A stretch of DNA of 64,000 nucleotides. It comes from Pyrocephalus nanus. Taxonomy: Eukaryota; Chordata; Aves; Passeriformes; Tyrannidae. The stretch is taken from NCBI GenBank assembly GCA_038380795.1, contig CM076271.1:17685001-17749000 (forward strand), in the 5' to 3' direction. The position numbers and the translations under genes were made by a program. Below the pieces are notes generated by a model. It did no database searches and had not been told where the DNA came from. It worked only from the letters and a program-made list of their open reading frames with translations. This document shows, piece by piece, positions 60,475-64,000 of the stretch; the first letter of the stretch is position 1, and each line of letters begins with the position of its first letter.

Positions 60475-63400
60475 AGATCATAAGTAAAGTAATTAAATAC
60501 TAAAAGATCACCAGAAAGAGAAGAGATGGAGACTACTGGCAGTGCCCTGACCCTCTCAGCTGGTGCCAAGAAACAGTCAGGACCATGGCAGCCCCTGGTG
60601 AAGAAGGCAAACACTGCCCTGACAGCTCTTTTTGGAATGGAGGTGGGGGGGAGGGAAGTGTCACCAGCTTTCAAATCTGCCCACAAGCCCCTGAGCAGAA
60701 CACCAGGGAGGCACAGGAGAGATGTTCATAGATCAGGAGCAGACTCTCTGCCCAGCACCAGTCTTTAGCTGCCGTCAGTCTCCAATACTTCAGGGAAAAG
60801 CCAAACAAAATATTTCTGAACTAAAAGCTAAGGGAGGAAAAAATACATCTGTGCTTTCCTCACAGGAACAGCAAAGAATGCAAACCTCAGAATGCAAATG
60901 CAGTGGAAACCATCACCTTTCAAGTCCCACCTGCTGCCCAAGGACTTCTCATGCCACTGTGGGGATGGTGACAAGTGTCACATGTCCTCAACCTTTCCCC
61001 GTGCAGGAGGGGACCCAGGGGAGCCACATCCAGCACTGCTGTCTCGCGCTGGCATTGCTCACTGCTCACAGCGGCCCACGAGAACAACTGTGGGGTCATC
61101 CTTGATGGGGAGGTGAAGGGACATCCCAAGGCCCCTCATTTCATCTCCCATCCTCCAAAACCTCTCTGTGCCCTCACACACTGGTGCTGCCTTTGCACGG
61201 GTCCCTTTCCAGGTTACACAGAGCTTTGGAGACAGTTTTAAAGCATCTCTAGCCACCAGTGTGGAGAAAGGACAACAGGGGCAAAACTTGCACCTGCTCT
61301 GTGCTGGAGGTGTGAATGGTACACCTCTTGTATGTCCATTGTGTACACCAAAGGAAAGCCATATAAGGGGTACAACTTCCTTAGTCATTCCCAGGAAACA
61401 CATGGAGTTCTGTCAGCATCCCTCTTTGGAGCCTGAACTCTGTACTGGAAAGGGGATGGGGAGAGGAAACCTGCTTGTGTGTTACAATGAGAAGATCTGG
61501 AGTGGGCCTTTCAGATGAAAGTAGACATTTTTAAAAAGGAAAAGTTTCATTAAGTCCTAAATGCTTTTCCCCTTCTCCTTCCTCATCAGAAAAGGGCTTG
61601 GGTAAAAGTCACCATCCAGCCTGGGCATTAGGGCAGTTCTGGTGGCTCCTTCCCCGCAGTGATGCTCCAGGAGCTTACCCTCCCTGCCAGAGGACAGGCT
61701 GCTCCCTTCACCCCCTGAGCACTGGAGCCTCAGACCTCCAAAGTACGGTGATGTTTCTGCCTCCAGCAGCTTGGAAGCCGCCCAGCCCTGCAGCCGGCGG
61801 CACGGATCGCTGCCGGCTGGAGCGGGCAGAGCCAAGGCTGGCACGGAGGAACTGGCTTTGGTCCCTGCCAGCAGCAGCACAAGGGGCTGGCTGGGACCTA
61901 GAGACATTCCTTTTCACTGATGCTGAATGGGAGCAGTGGGTGGCTGAGAGCCCCTGAGGAAATCACCTCGGGATCAAAGCAGTGCACTGGTGTAAAACCC
62001 ACTGTGAAGGTAACCCCCCTCCAACAAGAGTTATTTCAGAAGAAATCCAAAGTGGACCCAAGGGAAGGAGGGAAAGTGCAAGTGAGAAAAAGGATAGAAA
62101 AGAGCAGGAGCTCTCTGAGGCAGCTGAGAAGGAGGGAATGGAGGGAGGGGGAAGTCTGTGCAAATATTGGATGAGGAAGGAATATTTTTCACAGAGCGGG
62201 ATAAGACTGTCCTCACCTGAGTGGTGTGGGTGCTCAAGACTCTCTGATTTGCCATAGTCACATTTTAAAAGCTGCAAATTGGAATGCAAATCCAACGCTG
62301 ATTTTAAAGGTACCTGGCAGCTTTGGAGACACAGGAGCAAACAAAAGACCCAGCTGCAGGTGTACAAGGGGAAAAGCACCTTTTGCCTTTCATTTTGGAG
62401 AAAAAAATGCAGATCTGTGCGTCCAGATAACTGAGTTCCCTAAATACACACAGCTGATTTATACACGCCCTGCAGCTCCAGCTGACTGACAAAACACACA
62501 GTGAATATCTTGAAGTGCCACAAAATATAGAAAGCATGTATGATAACCATGTCCTACAACGAGGACACAGACATCCTTTATCCCCCTGCAATTACCTTCA
62601 TGCAGCTCCATCTTATTCAGAAGCTCTGTGGTCTCCAGACTTTGGAGATTTACCACTTTACATTTACCTTTTCCTTTTTTTTTTTTTTTTTTTTCCCCAG
62701 TTGTGAATATTATAGCTTCTGAGATAAAAAGAGGCTGGGAAGAAAGAGAGCTCTTTACCTGTGAGGAATGAACAAGAGAAATGGGAGGGCACAAAAAACC
62801 CCCAGTGTTTCTCCACGTACCTTCTTTGCATCCTTTATATTCCCTGAGCTGCAGTGAAAGTGGTAAATCACAAAACCCTGGTCCAGGACATGGTTCCACA
62901 AAGCATCCAAATAAGTCTGTGGTGCTCATGGACCCAGTAAATTAAGAGCACCCATCAAAGACCTAGAATTTATGGTTGGTTACCAGAACAAACCCAAACA
63001 TGCTGCTGTTGAAAAATTAAAGAGAGGCCTGGAAGTGGCTGTAACCCCTCCAGCCCAGTGGAGAAAGAATCTAACTCAGCTTCCTTCTGGTGCTAATAAT
63101 TAGAAGGACTTCTGAGGCCTGAGGGGGAGATTAGCTTGTTTACAGTTTGGCCTTTACCAAATAAATTAAGGTCTATCTGAAGCCAGCAGAGATTTCCCAG
63201 GAGGGGTTTGTCTCCTGCAGTGCAGGTTCTCTGTGCTGCCCGTGGCAGCAGCAGCGCCCCTTGGACTGATACAGAAAAGGATAAAAATGGAAAACAGGTT
63301 GAATCAGCCCAAGAAAAAGATCAATATCTTTATAAGAGCACCCAAAGCTGATACCAAAGCTCTGCCTGCAAAACAGAGGGAGACTGGAGCATCATTCCTG

Positions 63401-64000
63401 CATCTGCAGTAGGAACTCACCATGGATGGAATAATAAAGGTGCCTCTGGTCTGCTAACAGCCTTTCTGAGCTGAAAAGAGGGGGAGGTGGAAACTGCATT
63501 GCCTGTTTTAATTCTTTCCCCTGAATTCTGGAGGCTTGTACTGTTTTATCCTAAATGACACAATTCAGGACTTTGATCAGACAGGCCCTAGGTGAGCTAT
63601 TCCCCGAAGATGACAGTTAATGCCATCTGAAGGGCTGCCCAAAAAGGGTCCTTTGGAAAAGCTGACCTTTCTCCAGCTAACCTCTCCTCCAATTTAGTAC
63701 TTTACATCTGAAATTTTGAAGCCAATTTTCTTTTTACCGGAGTTTTAATGAAAGGAGCAAATTATTTATAATGGCAGTTGTTACTCTGGGAAGAGGCAAG
63801 TGAAGCTCTTGGGGCGTTTGTCCTGGACCTCGTGTCACTGTTTTGCTCTGCAGAGCTGCTCTCACGTTCTTTTACTCCAGTGGCCCATTTACTGCACAGA
63901 AATTCACACAAAGCCTTGTTACACCAAGGCTCTTCCCTGCCCACAGTGTGGGGACTGACGGGTCACCTTGATGAGCAGAAGGGTCTCACTCTGCCCTGGG
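60475..64000. other. Unique non-coding DNA, no gene recognised
   Basis: It contains octamers at 60892 and 62284, a purine-rich stretch at about 62040-62155 and the T20 tract at 62.68 kb. The longest open frame is 156 codons (reverse strand, 62459-62929) and includes a run of lysines read from the T20 tract, so it is an artefact. Confidence 0.65.
62671..62700. repeat. T20-containing pyrimidine tract
   Basis: The tract reads TTCC, then T20 (62675-62694), then CCCCAG. It is a simple repeat that happens to have the shape of a strong 3' splice acceptor on the + strand. The following frames close within a few codons, or within 23 codons at best, so no exon is called. Confidence 0.9.

Noticed and set aside
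62459..62929. 156-codon reverse-strand frame
   Set aside because: It is bridged by lysine codons read from the T20 tract and has no known domain.
1..64000. tRNA, rRNA, CRISPR arrays, retroviral genes and familiar microRNAs
   Set aside because: I looked for tRNA B-box-like GGTTCGA words, evenly spaced repeats, and the mature sequences of common microRNAs. None was found by reading, but a covariance-model search was not possible.

Overview
The window looks like a bird nuclear chromosome, in an intergenic or long-intronic stretch. The evidence is six fragments of the avian/sauropsid LINE family CR1, recognised by the 3'-end block that reads on the opposite strand as 'CACAGAAT..GGTTTGGGTTGGAA.GGACC' or 'AGTTGGAAGGGACCCACAAGG'. 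There are no Alu-, B1- or L1-like repeats, interspersed repeats are very sparse (roughly 1-2 % by eye), the base composition is mixed with isolated CpG islands, and there is no bacterial-type gene packing. Within birds the CR1 subtypes suggest a neoavian such as a songbird, but that is only a guess.

No protein-coding gene could be recognised. The longest open frames are 157-183 codons. They have no recognisable domain, often overlap on both strands, and fit chance opening in 64 kb of mixed-composition DNA. No tRNA, rRNA, known microRNA, CRISPR array or retroviral gene was seen.

Layout: 1-10 kb is unique DNA with several possible regulatory sites (octamer motifs, a perfect 22-bp palindrome). 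At 10.2-12.35 kb a CR1 fragment is followed by a duplicated block of about 0.2 kb, present again 1.55 kb downstream. From 12.3 to 24.5 kb is mostly unique DNA with one CR1 scrap. A CpG island lies at about 24.6-25.0 kb. From 25 to 33.5 kb is unique DNA with one CR1 and a cluster of inverted repeats near 29.4 kb. From 33.5 to 46 kb come three CR1 ends, an A42 tract, a small CpG cluster and microsatellites. From 46 to 55 kb is AT-rich and simple-repeat-bearing unique DNA. At 55.3 kb is a G-rich pentanucleotide array. At 59.0-59.9 kb is the strongest CpG island, containing a homeodomain-type palindrome, a TATAAAA motif and a 19-G run. From 60 to 64 kb is unique DNA with one weak candidate exon.

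The best reading is a gene-poor regulatory neighbourhood: two CpG islands that may be promoters of genes or non-coding transcripts, plus scattered AT-rich segments that may be enhancers. I found no convincing undescribed biological system. The most concrete structural oddities are the duplication at 10.5/12.1 kb, the 59-60 kb promoter-like island, and the G-rich and mirror-repeat tracts able to form non-B DNA.
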